Below are positions 51,334 to 60,744 of a stretch of DNA of 64,000 nt, in pieces. The position numbers and the translations under genes are program-made. This stretch comes from Paludibacteraceae bacterium (GTDB lineage: Bacteria; Bacteroidota; Bacteroidia; Bacteroidales; Paludibacteraceae). Under the pieces are notes generated by a model. That model saw nothing but the letters and a program-made list of their open reading frames with translations. It was not told the DNA's origin and did not search any database. The stretch lies in assembly GCA_017553575.1 (NCBI GenBank), contig JAFZKQ010000074.1, positions 83,005 to 147,004 of the forward strand. Reading direction: 5' to 3'. Within the stretch, counting starts at the first letter, position 1. Every line of letters begins with the position of its first letter.

Positions 51334-53100
51334 ATGAGATTCGGAATCAGAATAGGGAGGAAGTTAATCGGCGTTCTGCTCCTGCTTCTTCCTCTTTTGG
51401 TCAATTCTATCCAGGCGGGTCAGCCATCCGCCTCTTCCCCTTTGCATCCTAACCCGCGTGTAGAGAGGAAATTTCAATACTATTTCCTTGAGGCTTTGAG
51501 GCAGCGTTCGTTGAAGAATTATGACGCTGCGGCGGATAACCTCTACCGGTGCCTCTGTTTGGATCCGAATAGGGCGGCTGTCTATTCCGAATTGGCTAAC
51601 ATCAACATTTCGGTCGGTAGAATCAAATTGGCCAAGAACTATATGTTGAAGGCCGTCTCCCTTGACCCGACGAATGTCTGGACCAACCAAGTCTTGGCTC
51701 AGCTTTATACCGACAACAACGAGTATGATTTGGCGGCGACAACCTACGAGAATGTCTTGAAGAACAATCCGGAGAATTCGGAGTATTACTACTATATGCT
51801 GGCCCAAATCTATACGCAGACGAAACAATACGACAAGGCATTGAATGCTTGGGAAGGTTTGGAGGAGTCTACAGGAATCAACGACCGCATAACGATGGAG
51901 AAGTTCAAGATTTATGTGCTTCAGGATAAGCAGAAAAAGGCTTTCTCTGAGGTGGACAAACTCATCAAAGCTTTTCCAAGAGATACGAAATTCAAGGTTC
52001 TGAAAGGCGACCTTTATCAGGCCGTCGGTGACAGCAAGAAGGCTGAAAAGGCTTATAAGAATGCTCTGAAGAGTACGCCGAACGATGCGGTGGCGAAGAC
52101 GCAGCTGGCTCTGCTCTATGTCTCCACGAAACGGGAAGACGAGGGTATGAACCTGATCAGGAGTGTCTTGAGCGACTCTTCTGCCGACTTGGAGGTGAAA
52201 AGGAACATCTTGGCATACGTGGCCCAAGATTCTATCGTCTTGAACAGAATCGATGATTCAATCTTCCTCAATCTTATTAAGATGCATTCAAACGAGGAGT
52301 TCCCTTATCTGGCCTACTCTTCGTTCCTTATCGACAAGAAGAATCCGGAGGGATTCAAATATATCCGCAAGGCGTTGGAAATCAACCCTAAGTATGAGGA
52401 GTCATGGAGCATCTTGATAAATTACTACATGATGCAGAACGATACGATGGGTGTCTATAACACTTGTACGGAGGCCTTGGAGCATTTCCCAGAGAATCCG
52501 AATTTCTACTATACGTTGGGTATGGTTTACCAGAATATGGACAAGAAGGATTCGACGATCATCGCTTGGGAGAAATCGGTTGAACTGCTCAAGTCTAAAA
52601 ACTTGCCTTTGGCCTCGGTGATTCAAGGAAGCATGGGTGATATCTATTCTTCCATGGGGAAGAAGGCGGAAGCTTATGCAGCTTACGATAGTGCCATCGT
52701 CATGGACGAGAAGAATGTTTTGGCTCTGAACAACTATGCTTATTCTTTGGCGGTGGACGGCCAGAATTTGCAGAAGGCGGAGCGAATGAGTGGTATTGCG
52801 GTTCAGTCCAGTCCGAAGAATGCCATCTATCTCGATACCTACGCTTGGGTCTATTTCAAGCAGGGGAACTATCTCCTTGCCATGATGTATATTGAACAGG
52901 CCTACGCCAACGGCGGGGGTAGCAATGCGGAGATGTTGGAGCACTATGGCGACATCCTCTTCATGAATGGCGAGAAGGGAAAGGCTCTCGAAATATGGAA
53001 GCAGGCTTACGCCATGCGTACCTCCGAAAGCAATACGGAGAAGTATGACGGATTGGAAAAGTTGAAACAAAAAATAGAAAGTGGTGAGTATGTTGAGTAG
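51334..53100 (+). CDS. TPR repeat protein, exported
   Basis: 588 aa. N-terminal signal peptide (LIGVLLLLLPLLVNSIQAG). The rest is built from about a dozen tetratricopeptide repeats, e.g. RAAVYSELANINISVGRIK, YYYMLAQIYTQTKQYDKAL and YAYSLAVDGQNLQKAERMS. TPR arrays act as protein-binding scaffolds; the partner is not known. It lies between dut and the DUF4292 gene (overlap of 11 bp), an arrangement common in Bacteroidales, pointing to an envelope role. Confidence 0.88.
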   Translation: MRFGIRIGRKLIGVLLLLLPLLVNSIQAGQPSASSPLHPNPRVERKFQYYFLEALRQRSLKNYDAAADNLYRCLCLDPNRAAVYSELANINISVGRIKLAKNYMLKAVSLDPTNVWTNQVLAQLYTDNNEYDLAATTYENVLKNNPENSEYYYYMLAQIYTQTKQYDKALNAWEGLEESTGINDRITMEKFKIYVLQDKQKKAFSEVDKLIKAFPRDTKFKVLKGDLYQAVGDSKKAEKAYKNALKSTPNDAVAKTQLALLYVSTKREDEGMNLIRSVLSDSSADLEVKRNILAYVAQDSIVLNRIDDSIFLNLIKMHSNEEFPYLAYSSFLIDKKNPEGFKYIRKALEINPKYEESWSILINYYMMQNDTMGVYNTCTEALEHFPENPNFYYTLGMVYQNMDKKDSTIIAWEKSVELLKSKNLPLASVIQGSMGDIYSSMGKKAEAYAAYDSAIVMDEKNVLALNNYAYSLAVDGQNLQKAERMSGIAVQSSPKNAIYLDTYAWVYFKQGNYLLAMMYIEQAYANGGGSNAEMLEHYGDILFMNGEKGKALEIWKQAYAMRTSESNTEKYDGLEKLKQKIESGEYVE

Positions 53101-53878
53101 GAGGTTCATATATATTTTGGTGTCGTTGGCATTTGCCTTGTCGTTCCATGCCTGCAAAAGCAGCCAGGGCATCAAGACGGAGTCTGTATCGTCCAAGTTT
53201 TGTCCGATAGAGTATACTACGTTTAATGTATCCAAGATGACCCTCTCAATAGCGGGAAAGGGAAATTCGTTCAGCGTGAATGGTTCGCTTCGTATACGGA
53301 AGGACAGTGCCATCATGATTTCCGTCCAACCCTTTTTAGGAATGGAGGTGGCCCGCGTCTTCATCACCCAAGACTCCATTATGCTCATCGACCGGATGCA
53401 TAAGCGTTATTTTAAGTCTGGATTCAACGAAGTGGTAAAGAAATCGGATATTGGTTTGAATTACAATGTATTTCAAGCTATCTTTACCGAGTCGCTCTTT
53501 GCTTACGACAATCCTCAAGCCCCCTTGTCTGACTTCAAGGAGGGGAAAGTGGGGGATCTGACCATGCTCCAATATTCGAAGGAGGGCGTCATGCAGGAGT
53601 TTATCGTGAACGACGAGTATCGGGTTCAGCAGGCTTCGATCATGTCTGAAAAGACCTCTTATACGCTCCATTGGAGTTACGCCAAGTTCAATGCCTTGGA
53701 GAATGGATCCTTCTTCCCTCATCAAATCAAATTCCAAGCTTCTGACGGGAAGAATCCTAAGAATTTGGATGTCGACTATAAAAAGGTGGAACTTGATAAA
53801 AAATTGGTTTTCGACTCCAGTGTTCCTTCCTCTTATGAGAAGGTCTCTTTGGAGGATATATTATCCATGCTTCAGTAA
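53090..53878 (+). CDS. DUF4292 lipoprotein
   Basis: 262 aa from ATG 53090 (GTG 53081 possible). Lipoprotein signal with LSFHAC (cysteine about 21). The body matches DUF4292, a Bacteroidetes lipoprotein family with an all-beta fold (NVSKMTLSIAGKGNSFSVNG; GMEVARVFITQDSIMLIDR) and resembles LolA/LolB-like folds; function unknown. The gene overlaps the TPR gene and abuts the EnvC-like gene (TAA then ATG), so the four genes are one operon. Confidence 0.82.
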   Translation: MLSRRFIYILVSLAFALSFHACKSSQGIKTESVSSKFCPIEYTTFNVSKMTLSIAGKGNSFSVNGSLRIRKDSAIMISVQPFLGMEVARVFITQDSIMLIDRMHKRYFKSGFNEVVKKSDIGLNYNVFQAIFTESLFAYDNPQAPLSDFKEGKVGDLTMLQYSKEGVMQEFIVNDEYRVQQASIMSEKTSYTLHWSYAKFNALENGSFFPHQIKFQASDGKNPKNLDVDYKKVELDKKLVFDSSVPSSYEKVSLEDILSMLQ

Positions 53879-55180
53879 ATGAGGAAGTTGTTAGTCATAT
53901 TGTCTTTGACCGTTGGTTGCCTTTTGGGAGGGCAGTCGGGCATCTTCTGCTTCGGGCAAAAGCCGGCTCAAAAGAAAACGCAGCAGGCCGCAAAGACGAA
54001 AACTAACAAAACTTCCGAGACATTGAAGGATCTGAAAAACAAGCAATCTTCCATCAATAAGAATGTGAAGAAGATTGACCAATCCTTGGCGGAGACGCGC
54101 CAGTCAACCCGTCAGTCGATGAAGCAGTTGGAACAGATCAATTCCGACATCAAGCGTCGCACGATCTTAATGGAGAACCAAGGGAAGGAGATTACGGCTC
54201 TTGACACTCGAATCACCGAGATGAACGAGAGTTTGGTAACCATGCAGAACGAATATGAGTATATGAAGGAGAAATATGTCGAACTCATATACCATGCCTA
54301 CGTAAAGCAGAAGACGCAGGACAAGTTGTTGTTCGTCCTTTCGGCCCAGTCGTTCCATGAAGCTTACATGCGCTTCAATTACATCAACAAGTTCGCCACG
54401 CTTCGGAGGGAGCAGGCGGAGTTCATCGAGCGGACGAGGGTGGAATTGGACCTTCAGAAGCAGGAGATTGAGGCGGTCAAACTCCAGTCGGAGCGGTTGT
54501 TGAAAGACCAAGAGTCGGAACATAGGCAATTGCTTGTCGAGAAGCAGAAGCAGAACGACATGGTGGAGTCGCTCAAGAAACAGGAGAAGATATTGCTGAA
54601 GGAACTCCAAGAGCAGCAACGCCAGTCCGAGCAGTTGAATAAGCGCATACAGGATTTGATCGCGAAACAGGCGAAGGAGGCTTCGGAGCGTGAGAAACGC
54701 AAGCAGGCGACCAAACCTACCACGAAGGGTGGCTATGCCATGACAAAGACGGAGAAGATCGTCTCCGGAGGCTTCGAGAAACGGGTGGGATTGCTTCCTT
54801 GGCCCGTGAATGGTCATATTGTGGGACATTTCGGAAAGCAGCAGCATCCGATTCTGAAACATGTCACGACAGACAACAAGGGCATATACATATCGTCGCC
54901 TAAGGGCTCGGAGGCTTCTTTGGTGTATGACGGTGTGGTGACTCAGTGTTTTGCCGTCCCTGGTAACAACAATGCCATCATTGTCCGTCATGGCAACTAC
55001 CTTACGGTCTATGCCAACCTGACGAAAGTCTATGTGAAGGTGGGCGACAATGTGAAGAGCGGCCATAAGTTGGGTAAGATATTCGAAGATCCGGATGATA
55101 AGTATAGGGCGACCCTCTTCTTCCAAATCTGGAAAGAGAAGGATCTGCAGAATCCGGAGAAATGGCTGAAGAAGAGATAG
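53879..55180 (+). CDS. EnvC-like murein hydrolase activator, degenerate LytM domain
   Basis: 433 aa. Signal sequence (LLVILSLTVGCLLGG), then a long coiled coil over about 40-290 and a C-terminal LytM/M23-like domain (about 310-433). The zinc ligands of active M23 enzymes are lost: the first motif is TTDNKGIYI instead of HxxGxD, YAHL is YANL, and the terminal HxH is LFFQI. This fits EnvC-type activators of amidases rather than a hydrolase. Likely acts in cell division or septum splitting; amidase partner not in window. Confidence 0.85.
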   Translation: MRKLLVILSLTVGCLLGGQSGIFCFGQKPAQKKTQQAAKTKTNKTSETLKDLKNKQSSINKNVKKIDQSLAETRQSTRQSMKQLEQINSDIKRRTILMENQGKEITALDTRITEMNESLVTMQNEYEYMKEKYVELIYHAYVKQKTQDKLLFVLSAQSFHEAYMRFNYINKFATLRREQAEFIERTRVELDLQKQEIEAVKLQSERLLKDQESEHRQLLVEKQKQNDMVESLKKQEKILLKELQEQQRQSEQLNKRIQDLIAKQAKEASEREKRKQATKPTTKGGYAMTKTEKIVSGGFEKRVGLLPWPVNGHIVGHFGKQQHPILKHVTTDNKGIYISSPKGSEASLVYDGVVTQCFAVPGNNNAIIVRHGNYLTVYANLTKVYVKVGDNVKSGHKLGKIFEDPDDKYRATLFFQIWKEKDLQNPEKWLKKR

Positions 55181-55209
55181 AAATAAAATAATTCATAACA
55201 ATAATTTAT

Positions 55210-56199
55210 ATGCAGAGTATGGGAAACTTGGATAAAAACGAAGTGGATTTGCTCGATCTCCTCAGGATTGGCATAAACTACATGATTTCTTTCCTCAAAT
55301 TGCTTATGCGTTTGGGAGCATGGGTGTTGCGCTTCATCTATAAACAGAAACTGATCATAGGGCTATTTATGCTCTTAGGTCTCGGTTATGCTCTATTTGA
55401 ATCAAGGAAAGGTAACTTGAAGCATAAGGCGAGCGTTGAAATGACCATCAATATGCATGATGCTTATTTCTTCAATTCTTTGCTCAAGACATTGGATATG
55501 TATTGCCAGAATGAGGACAAGACGTTGATAGGCCAAAGCCTCAACTTGACGGGCGAAGAGGCGAAGGATTTGCTTTCCATCAAGTCATACTACATCATCG
55601 ACGAGATGGTGGACGGAACTCCGGACAAGATCGATTACGAGAATCGTTATGATGCCATGGATACGACTTGTACCCGCATGAAGGACCGTCTGATCATTGA
55701 GGTGGTCGTGAAAGAGAATTTGCCGCTCTTCGATAAAATGCCGGATGCCCTTCTTTACTATTTCTCCAATAACTCTATCTTGAAGGCGGAGAATGAGATG
55801 CGTATGAAACAGATTGATGAGAACATTGCTTCTATCAATAATGAGATTGTTATGTTGGATAGCCTTCGTAAGTTGGAATACTTTAAGCAACCTAAGAGTT
55901 CCCAGTATGCTGCTGATAAGACTGTGATTCTGAACGAGAAGGAGAAGAAGTTGTACCACGACGATATGTTGAAGTTGGAGTCTCGTATTTATGACCTCCA
56001 ATGGATGAAGGAGATCAACAATCGATGTGTCAATTTCGTTAGTGAATTTAGTTTACAGCCTAAGGCAGAGAACCGTGTCACAAAATCCATTCTCAAATAC
56101 GTTAGTCTATCGTTCCTACTCGGTTTGATAGTCTCTTTTATCCTATTCTCAAGAAAGGATGTAAAGGATTTTTTGGAGAATAAGAATGGCAATAGGTAA
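55210..56199 (+). CDS. Wzz-like membrane protein with coiled coil
   Basis: 329 aa. Two transmembrane segments, about 48-65 (KLIIGLFMLLGLGYALF) and about 298-315 (YVSLSFLLGLIVSFILF), enclose a large periplasmic part with coiled coil (IDENIASINNEIVMLDSL). This is the topology of chain-length determinant proteins of the Wzz/PCP type, but the Pro-rich motif near the second segment is absent, so it may be only a distant relative. It overlaps the following oxidoreductase by 14 bp. Confidence 0.6.
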   Translation: MQSMGNLDKNEVDLLDLLRIGINYMISFLKLLMRLGAWVLRFIYKQKLIIGLFMLLGLGYALFESRKGNLKHKASVEMTINMHDAYFFNSLLKTLDMYCQNEDKTLIGQSLNLTGEEAKDLLSIKSYYIIDEMVDGTPDKIDYENRYDAMDTTCTRMKDRLIIEVVVKENLPLFDKMPDALLYYFSNNSILKAENEMRMKQIDENIASINNEIVMLDSLRKLEYFKQPKSSQYAADKTVILNEKEKKLYHDDMLKLESRIYDLQWMKEINNRCVNFVSEFSLQPKAENRVTKSILKYVSLSFLLGLIVSFILFSRKDVKDFLENKNGNR

Positions 56200-57172
56200 A
56201 AAATATAGATGGGCCATCTTGGGTGCCGGTCATATTGCGGGAAAATTTGCGGAGGGGCTCGCTGCTTGTCCGCAAGCTATCCGCTATGCGGTGGCATCCC
56301 GTCAGATGGAGAAGGCAGAGGCATTCCGTCGACAGTTCGGGTTTGAGCGGGCCTATGGCTCCTACGAGGAGATGTGGGCCGATCCGGATGTGGGCATTGT
56401 CTATGTCGCTACCCCCAACCATTTGCACTTGGAGCATACCCGTCGTTCGTTGATGGCGGGGAAGGCTGTCTTGTGTGAAAAACCTTTTGCGCTTCATGTC
56501 GCCGACGTGCGTGAGATGGTCTCTTTGGCCCGTGCGAAAAAACTCTTCCTGATGGAGGCTTTGTGGAGCCGATTCCTGCCAACTATCCGTCGTTTCAAGG
56601 AGGAAATGATGGGTGGAAAGTATGGAAAACCGTTGCTCTTGCAGGCTGAATTCGGCTTCGTTGCGAAGTATGATGAAAATAGTAGGCTGTTTGCCCCTTC
56701 GCTGGGTGGTGGTGCGGTTTACGACATTGGTATCTATCCACTGTTTTTAGCCCTATATTTGTTCGGAAAACCGAACTCTATAGAGGTTGTTTCTGTCCCT
56801 GCACAGACGGGGACGGATATGACGACGGCTATTTTGATGAAACACGCCAATGGGGAGATTAGTATGCTGACAGCCTCCTTCGCCATGCGCCTGGAGTGTG
56901 ATGCTAAACTCTATCTTTCAGGAGGCTCTCTGCGGCTTTGTCGCATGTTCCACATGCCTACCCAACTCACCTCTTCCTTGGGCGAGGCTCTCCCTGCCGA
57001 GATAGAGGTGGAGACGCTTTCCAACGGATATAATTATGAGGCACTCGAAGTGATGGACTGTTTGGATAGGGGAGTGACGGAGAGTGATCGTTGGTCGCAT
57101 GAGATGTCAATTGACTTGATGGAATTGATCGACATAGTCAACCAAAAGGCAAAAGAACAATTTGATAGATAA
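56186..57172 (+). CDS. Gfo/Idh/MocA family oxidoreductase
   Basis: 328 aa. NAD(P)-binding Rossmann domain with WAILGAGHIAGKFAEGL at the start, and the EKP motif at VLCEKPFALHVADV (about 95-108). The C-terminal Gfo domain follows (GGGAVYDIGIYPL). Such enzymes oxidise or reduce sugars and inositols; the substrate is unknown. Overlaps the Wzz-like gene, hence translationally coupled. Confidence 0.88.
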   Translation: MAIGKKYRWAILGAGHIAGKFAEGLAACPQAIRYAVASRQMEKAEAFRRQFGFERAYGSYEEMWADPDVGIVYVATPNHLHLEHTRRSLMAGKAVLCEKPFALHVADVREMVSLARAKKLFLMEALWSRFLPTIRRFKEEMMGGKYGKPLLLQAEFGFVAKYDENSRLFAPSLGGGAVYDIGIYPLFLALYLFGKPNSIEVVSVPAQTGTDMTTAILMKHANGEISMLTASFAMRLECDAKLYLSGGSLRLCRMFHMPTQLTSSLGEALPAEIEVETLSNGYNYEALEVMDCLDRGVTESDRWSHEMSIDLMELIDIVNQKAKEQFDR

Positions 57173-57215
57173 ATTGGATGGTTTGTTCGTGTTGCTGACA
57201 CGGAACAATGGATGG

Positions 57216-57233
57216 CCTACGTTCGGACGTAGG
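57216..57233 (+). other. Small perfect hairpin in the gap before the SpmA/B-like gene
   Basis: CCTACGT-TCGG-ACGTAGG. No T run follows, so this is not a standard terminator; possibly a processing or stability element. Confidence 0.35.
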
Positions 57234-57252
57234 TTGATAAATCGGTTAAGCA

Positions 57253-58485
57253 ATGGTTTTGAATTATATTTGGGTTGGATTTTTTCTGGTCTCCATGGTG
57301 GTGGCGATTGCCCAATGCTTTGGAGGCGACTATACGGTCTTCGAGCGGATGGTAAACAGCACCTTCGAGTTGTCGAGGACTGCCATCATGCAGATTATCC
57401 TACCCCTCAGTGGTGTGATGATTTTATGGATGGGACTGATGAACATTGGCGAGAAAGCGGGAGTCGTGAATTTCTTGTCACGTATTGTCGGACCTTTCTT
57501 CAGCAAGCTGTTCCCCGAGATTCCCAAGAACCACCCTGTCCATGGACAGCTGGTCATGAATTTTTCGGCCAATATGTTAGGGCTTGATAACGCGGCGACC
57601 CCCCTGGGTCTGAAGGCCATGAGCAGCCTTCAAGAGCTGAATCCTAACAAAGATACTGCCTCGAATGCCCAGATCATGTTCTTGGCTCTGAACACGTCTG
57701 GATTGACCCTTATCCCCATTACCATTATGGCTCAACGGAAAGAGTTTGGGGCTGCAAATCCTACGGACATTTTCATCCCGTTGTTGCTAGCCACCTTTTT
57801 TTCCACATTGACGGCCATTATTTTTGTAGGCATTAAGCAGAAGATTAAGCTGTACAATCCTGTGTTGATTGGAGGAATCCTCGGTATTGCCACTATCTTA
57901 GGGGTAGCGATGTATTTCCTTTCTGGATTGAACAAAGAGGAGTTGGAGCATGTCTCAAGAATAGGCAGCAATGCAATTCTTTTCAGCGTCATAGTCGCCT
58001 TCGTATTTGCGGGTGTCTACAAGCGGATCAATGTCTACGAATCCTTCATTGAGGGGGCAAAAATGGGCTTTGACACCTCTGTCAAGATCATGCCTTATCT
58101 GGTGGCCATACTGGTGGCTATTGGAGTCTTTCGTGCCTCAGGGGCGATGGATTACCTCATAGATGCCATCCGTTGCTTCTTCTCGCTCTTTTCGGTGAAT
58201 ACCGATTTTGTGGAGGCCCTGCCTACGGCTTTCATGAAGCCATTGAGCGGAAGTGGTGCCAAGGGCATGATGGTGGAGACGATGCTGACACATGGTGCCG
58301 ATTCCTTCGTCGGTAGGCTCTCCTGCCTCTTCCAAGGAGCGGCAGATACGACGTTCTATGTGATTGCCCTCTATTTCGGTTCGGTGGGCATACGGAAGAC
58401 GCGATATGCGGTCACGGCTGGTCTGGTGGCTGATCTCGGTGGAGTCATCGCCGCAATTTTTATAGGATACTATTTCTTCCATTGA
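57253..58485 (+). CDS. SpmA/SpmB-like nucleoside recognition membrane protein
   Basis: 410 aa, multiple transmembrane segments. Two nucleoside-recognition (Gate) domains in tandem: GGDYTVFERMVNSTFELSRT...NMLGLDNAATPLGL in the first half and SFIEGAKMGFDTSVKIMPYL...ALPTAFMKPLSGSGAKGM in the second. These correspond to spore maturation proteins SpmA and SpmB fused, widespread in non-sporulating Bacteroidetes; transport role likely, substrate unknown. Confidence 0.88.
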   Translation: MVLNYIWVGFFLVSMVVAIAQCFGGDYTVFERMVNSTFELSRTAIMQIILPLSGVMILWMGLMNIGEKAGVVNFLSRIVGPFFSKLFPEIPKNHPVHGQLVMNFSANMLGLDNAATPLGLKAMSSLQELNPNKDTASNAQIMFLALNTSGLTLIPITIMAQRKEFGAANPTDIFIPLLLATFFSTLTAIIFVGIKQKIKLYNPVLIGGILGIATILGVAMYFLSGLNKEELEHVSRIGSNAILFSVIVAFVFAGVYKRINVYESFIEGAKMGFDTSVKIMPYLVAILVAIGVFRASGAMDYLIDAIRCFFSLFSVNTDFVEALPTAFMKPLSGSGAKGMMVETMLTHGADSFVGRLSCLFQGAADTTFYVIALYFGSVGIRKTRYAVTAGLVADLGGVIAAIFIGYYFFH

Positions 58486-58501
58486 TAAAACAAAAAAGGA
58501 T

Positions 58502-58933
58502 ATGATAACATATTATGCTGAAGATGTAAAGATGCCCGCCATCAAGAAACGGGAGGTTTCGGCTTGGGTGAAGGAGGTGGCTGCTCGCTATGGCTATAAA
58601 TTGGGGGACATCTCCTACATTTTTTGTTCGGATGAGCATATTCTGGAGGTTAATAGGCAATATCTCCAGCATGATTACTATACGGATATCATCACCTTCG
58701 ACTATACGGAGGAGAAGAAGATTTCGGGCGACCTCTTCATCAGCCTCGACACGGTGGCCACCAATGCCGAGAAGTTTGGTGCGACTTATGAGACGGAACT
58801 CCACCGGGTCATCATCCATGGCATTCTCCACCTTTGTGGCATCAACGACAAAGGTCCGGGTGAACGGGAAATCATGGAGAAGCGCGAGAATGAGGCACTG
58901 GAAATCTATCGTAGCCGGGGCGGAAAAATCTAA
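58502..58933 (+). CDS. ybeY: Endoribonuclease YbeY
   Basis: 143 aa. Single-strand-specific RNase acting in 16S rRNA 3'-end maturation and ribosome quality control. The zinc motif H-x3-H-x5-H shape appears as VIIHGILHLCGINDKGPGE (about 109-127; the last His is replaced by Asp, as is common in many members: HGxLHLxGxxD). Other features: YTDIITFDY and GDLFISLDTV. It follows the SpmA/B gene by 16 bp. Confidence 0.93.
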   Translation: MITYYAEDVKMPAIKKREVSAWVKEVAARYGYKLGDISYIFCSDEHILEVNRQYLQHDYYTDIITFDYTEEKKISGDLFISLDTVATNAEKFGATYETELHRVIIHGILHLCGINDKGPGEREIMEKRENEALEIYRSRGGKI

Positions 58934-59412
58934 TATCCGCCTTGCTTCATATATCTGATATTCGTTTTCGCAACTCGTTGATTTCCAATCTTCACTATGT
59001 AGTGGCACAAAAAAGGGATGAAGTCTGGAGTGACTAAAATAATTTAAAAACACGGCTTCCAAATTTTCAACCTTTTTTGTAATTTGGCAAAAGATTTGTC
59101 GACAGAAGCAATAAGGAATTTCTAGAATAACATCTACCTTCTTTGGGCTTTGGCGACCAATCATTCAAAAAATTGAAATATCGATTTATTATGAGGGAGA
59201 AATTACTTTTATTAATGCCATATTGGCTACATGTCTGTCAATGTTTGCTAGCACTAATATGTGAGTCAAATTAGATGACGGTCAGATTGTGAAATATGAT
59301 GTAGAGGAGGTGTTGGAGGTCTATTCGCACCTGAAGCGTGAAGTTCGGGAAGAAAGGCGGGGAAATGTTACTATTGCACTAGAGAATCGCCTTTGTTTTC
59401 ATTCAGAGGCTC
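58934..59412. other. 480-bp region with no intact gene
   Basis: No complete gene is supported on either strand. The right part contains a coding-like remnant (see 59191-59435); the left part shows nothing recognisable. A long minus-strand open frame (58460-59164) is the shadow of ybeY. Confidence 0.4.
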
Positions 59413-59435
59413 TTAGAATAAGAATCCCGTATTGA
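59191..59435 (+). pseudogene. Possible gene remnant
   Basis: Two short frames in different phases: 59191-59274 (ATG, MREKLLLLMPYWLHVCQ) and 59265-59435 without a start codon (DDGQIVKYDVEEVLEVYSHL, then REERRGNVTIALENRLCFHS). The second has the amphipathic, charged look of real protein. It overlaps the end of the Omp85-like gene. No family recognised; a decayed gene is a guess. Confidence 0.25.
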
Positions 59436-60744
59436 CATATAGACTGCCACCCCCATCCTGCTTATTGAACGGAACGCCATAGTCGATGGCAATGATGAAG
59501 TTTTGGTTGATGCCGATGCGCAACCCGCCGCCTGCCGAGAGGTGGAACTTCTCCTTCTCTGTATTGACGAATCTATCGTAGTAGTAGCGTTCGAGCGTAT
59601 CTTCCTCGCCGCGGTAGCTCATGTCATACTTTCGGATGGCAGAGGTGCCGTCTAGGAATCCGTTCAGGGCAAGATAGAGATTCTGTTTGAATAGGTGCGT
59701 CCGATAGAATTTCCATCTCATCTCCGTGTTAAACATAGCCACATCCAAGGCCTGTACCCTGTTTCTTAGTATGCCTCTTGCGGTTCGGTAGCCTCCGAAT
59801 CCGTCACGGTCATAACCGTTACCCACATAGGTATAGTAGGGCAGTACATAGAATGGAGCGTAATTTCCGATGGTTCCTTGGTAATTCATGCGGTAGGCGA
59901 AGACGAGCCGGTCCTCGGCCAAGGGCAAGTATTGTCGGAAGGTGGCTGAGTAGCGATAGTAGGATTGGCTGGTGCCGAATGCTTTGGGAGCTATGATGGC
60001 GTGGGCTTCTGCCCAGATCCCTTTAGAAGGGGCTGGCTCAAAGTCACGAGTGTCGTAGATGAAACCTGCCCGCAGTGCGCTGCTTCGTCCGCCTTTAGCC
60101 TCTTGCTGGGATATGATGCCCCAATCTTGGTATTTCTCGTAGAGGGTTTTCCCTCCCAATACGCCATTTTCTTCCTCTCCTTCCAAGGAGACATTGTCCA
60201 ATCCGAACCATTTAAAATGGTAACCCACCTCCCAAGAGAGTCGGTTGGGGATGATGTGTCCCGTGAGGTCGATCTTTATGTAGGGAACAATTCGTTCCAT
60301 TCGATAGAATGTGGCGTCGAGCTGGCTGTCGTATAGTGTTTCGTAGCCGTTGAAGCCATAAAAATCGAGCATCTTCTCCACTAAAAGGCAGGAGGCCGTG
60401 GAGAGGCGTACGTTCGGGATCAAGTATTTGGTGTCGTATGAGATCACGTATTGTTGGCTTCCCTTCGTGTAGGCGGATGCCTCGATATACCAGCTTTGGC
60501 GGACGTTAGGATAGTAGCCTCCTTTCCCGAAATCATAGATATTCAGCAGGGCACCATATTGAAAGCCTTTGTTCTGGTCGAAAGCGACGATGGGCAACGG
60601 ACCGTAGGAGAGGCCTTTCTTCTCGATGTCTCCTTTTGCACCATTAGGTTGCGTCATGGAAGTGCTGTCCGACTGGGCGGTTACCTGTTGCATTGAACAG
60701 AAGAGGAGTGGCAGGAAGGCCATCAGATATGCGAACTGCTTCAT
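59413..60744 (-). CDS. Omp85/BamA-TamA-like outer-membrane barrel protein
   Basis: 443 aa. Signal peptide (FLPLLFCSMQQVTAQ), then a 16-strand-type barrel ending in the usual aromatic terminus (VNTGFLF). There are no POTRA repeats visible before the barrel, so it is not a full BamA. The family resembles the surface-antigen (D15) barrel group in Bacteroidetes (LPIVAFDQNKGFQYGALLNIYDF, RLSWEVGYHFKWFG, GYRTARGILRN). Function is unknown. Confidence 0.78.
   Translation of the reverse strand: MKQFAYLMAFLPLLFCSMQQVTAQSDSTSMTQPNGAKGDIEKKGLSYGPLPIVAFDQNKGFQYGALLNIYDFGKGGYYPNVRQSWYIEASAYTKGSQQYVISYDTKYLIPNVRLSTASCLLVEKMLDFYGFNGYETLYDSQLDATFYRMERIVPYIKIDLTGHIIPNRLSWEVGYHFKWFGLDNVSLEGEEENGVLGGKTLYEKYQDWGIISQQEAKGGRSSALRAGFIYDTRDFEPAPSKGIWAEAHAIIAPKAFGTSQSYYRYSATFRQYLPLAEDRLVFAYRMNYQGTIGNYAPFYVLPYYTYVGNGYDRDGFGGYRTARGILRNRVQALDVAMFNTEMRWKFYRTHLFKQNLYLALNGFLDGTSAIRKYDMSYRGEEDTLERYYYDRFVNTEKEKFHLSAGGGLRIGINQNFIIAIDYGVPFNKQDGGGSLYVNTGFLF

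Noticed and set aside
51364..52227. 287-codon minus-strand frame opposite the TPR gene
   Set aside because: Antisense shadow of a well-supported gene; composition rich in Arg, Leu, Ile, Val and His as from reversed codons.
52402..53388. 328-codon minus-strand frame
   Set aside because: Antisense of the TPR and DUF4292 genes; no domain seen.
54167..55126. 319-codon minus-strand frame opposite the EnvC-like gene
   Set aside because: Leu/Arg/His-rich mirror of a coiled coil; no independent evidence.
58460..59164. 234-codon minus-strand frame over ybeY
   Set aside because: The plus-strand gene has clear catalytic motifs; the antisense frame has none.
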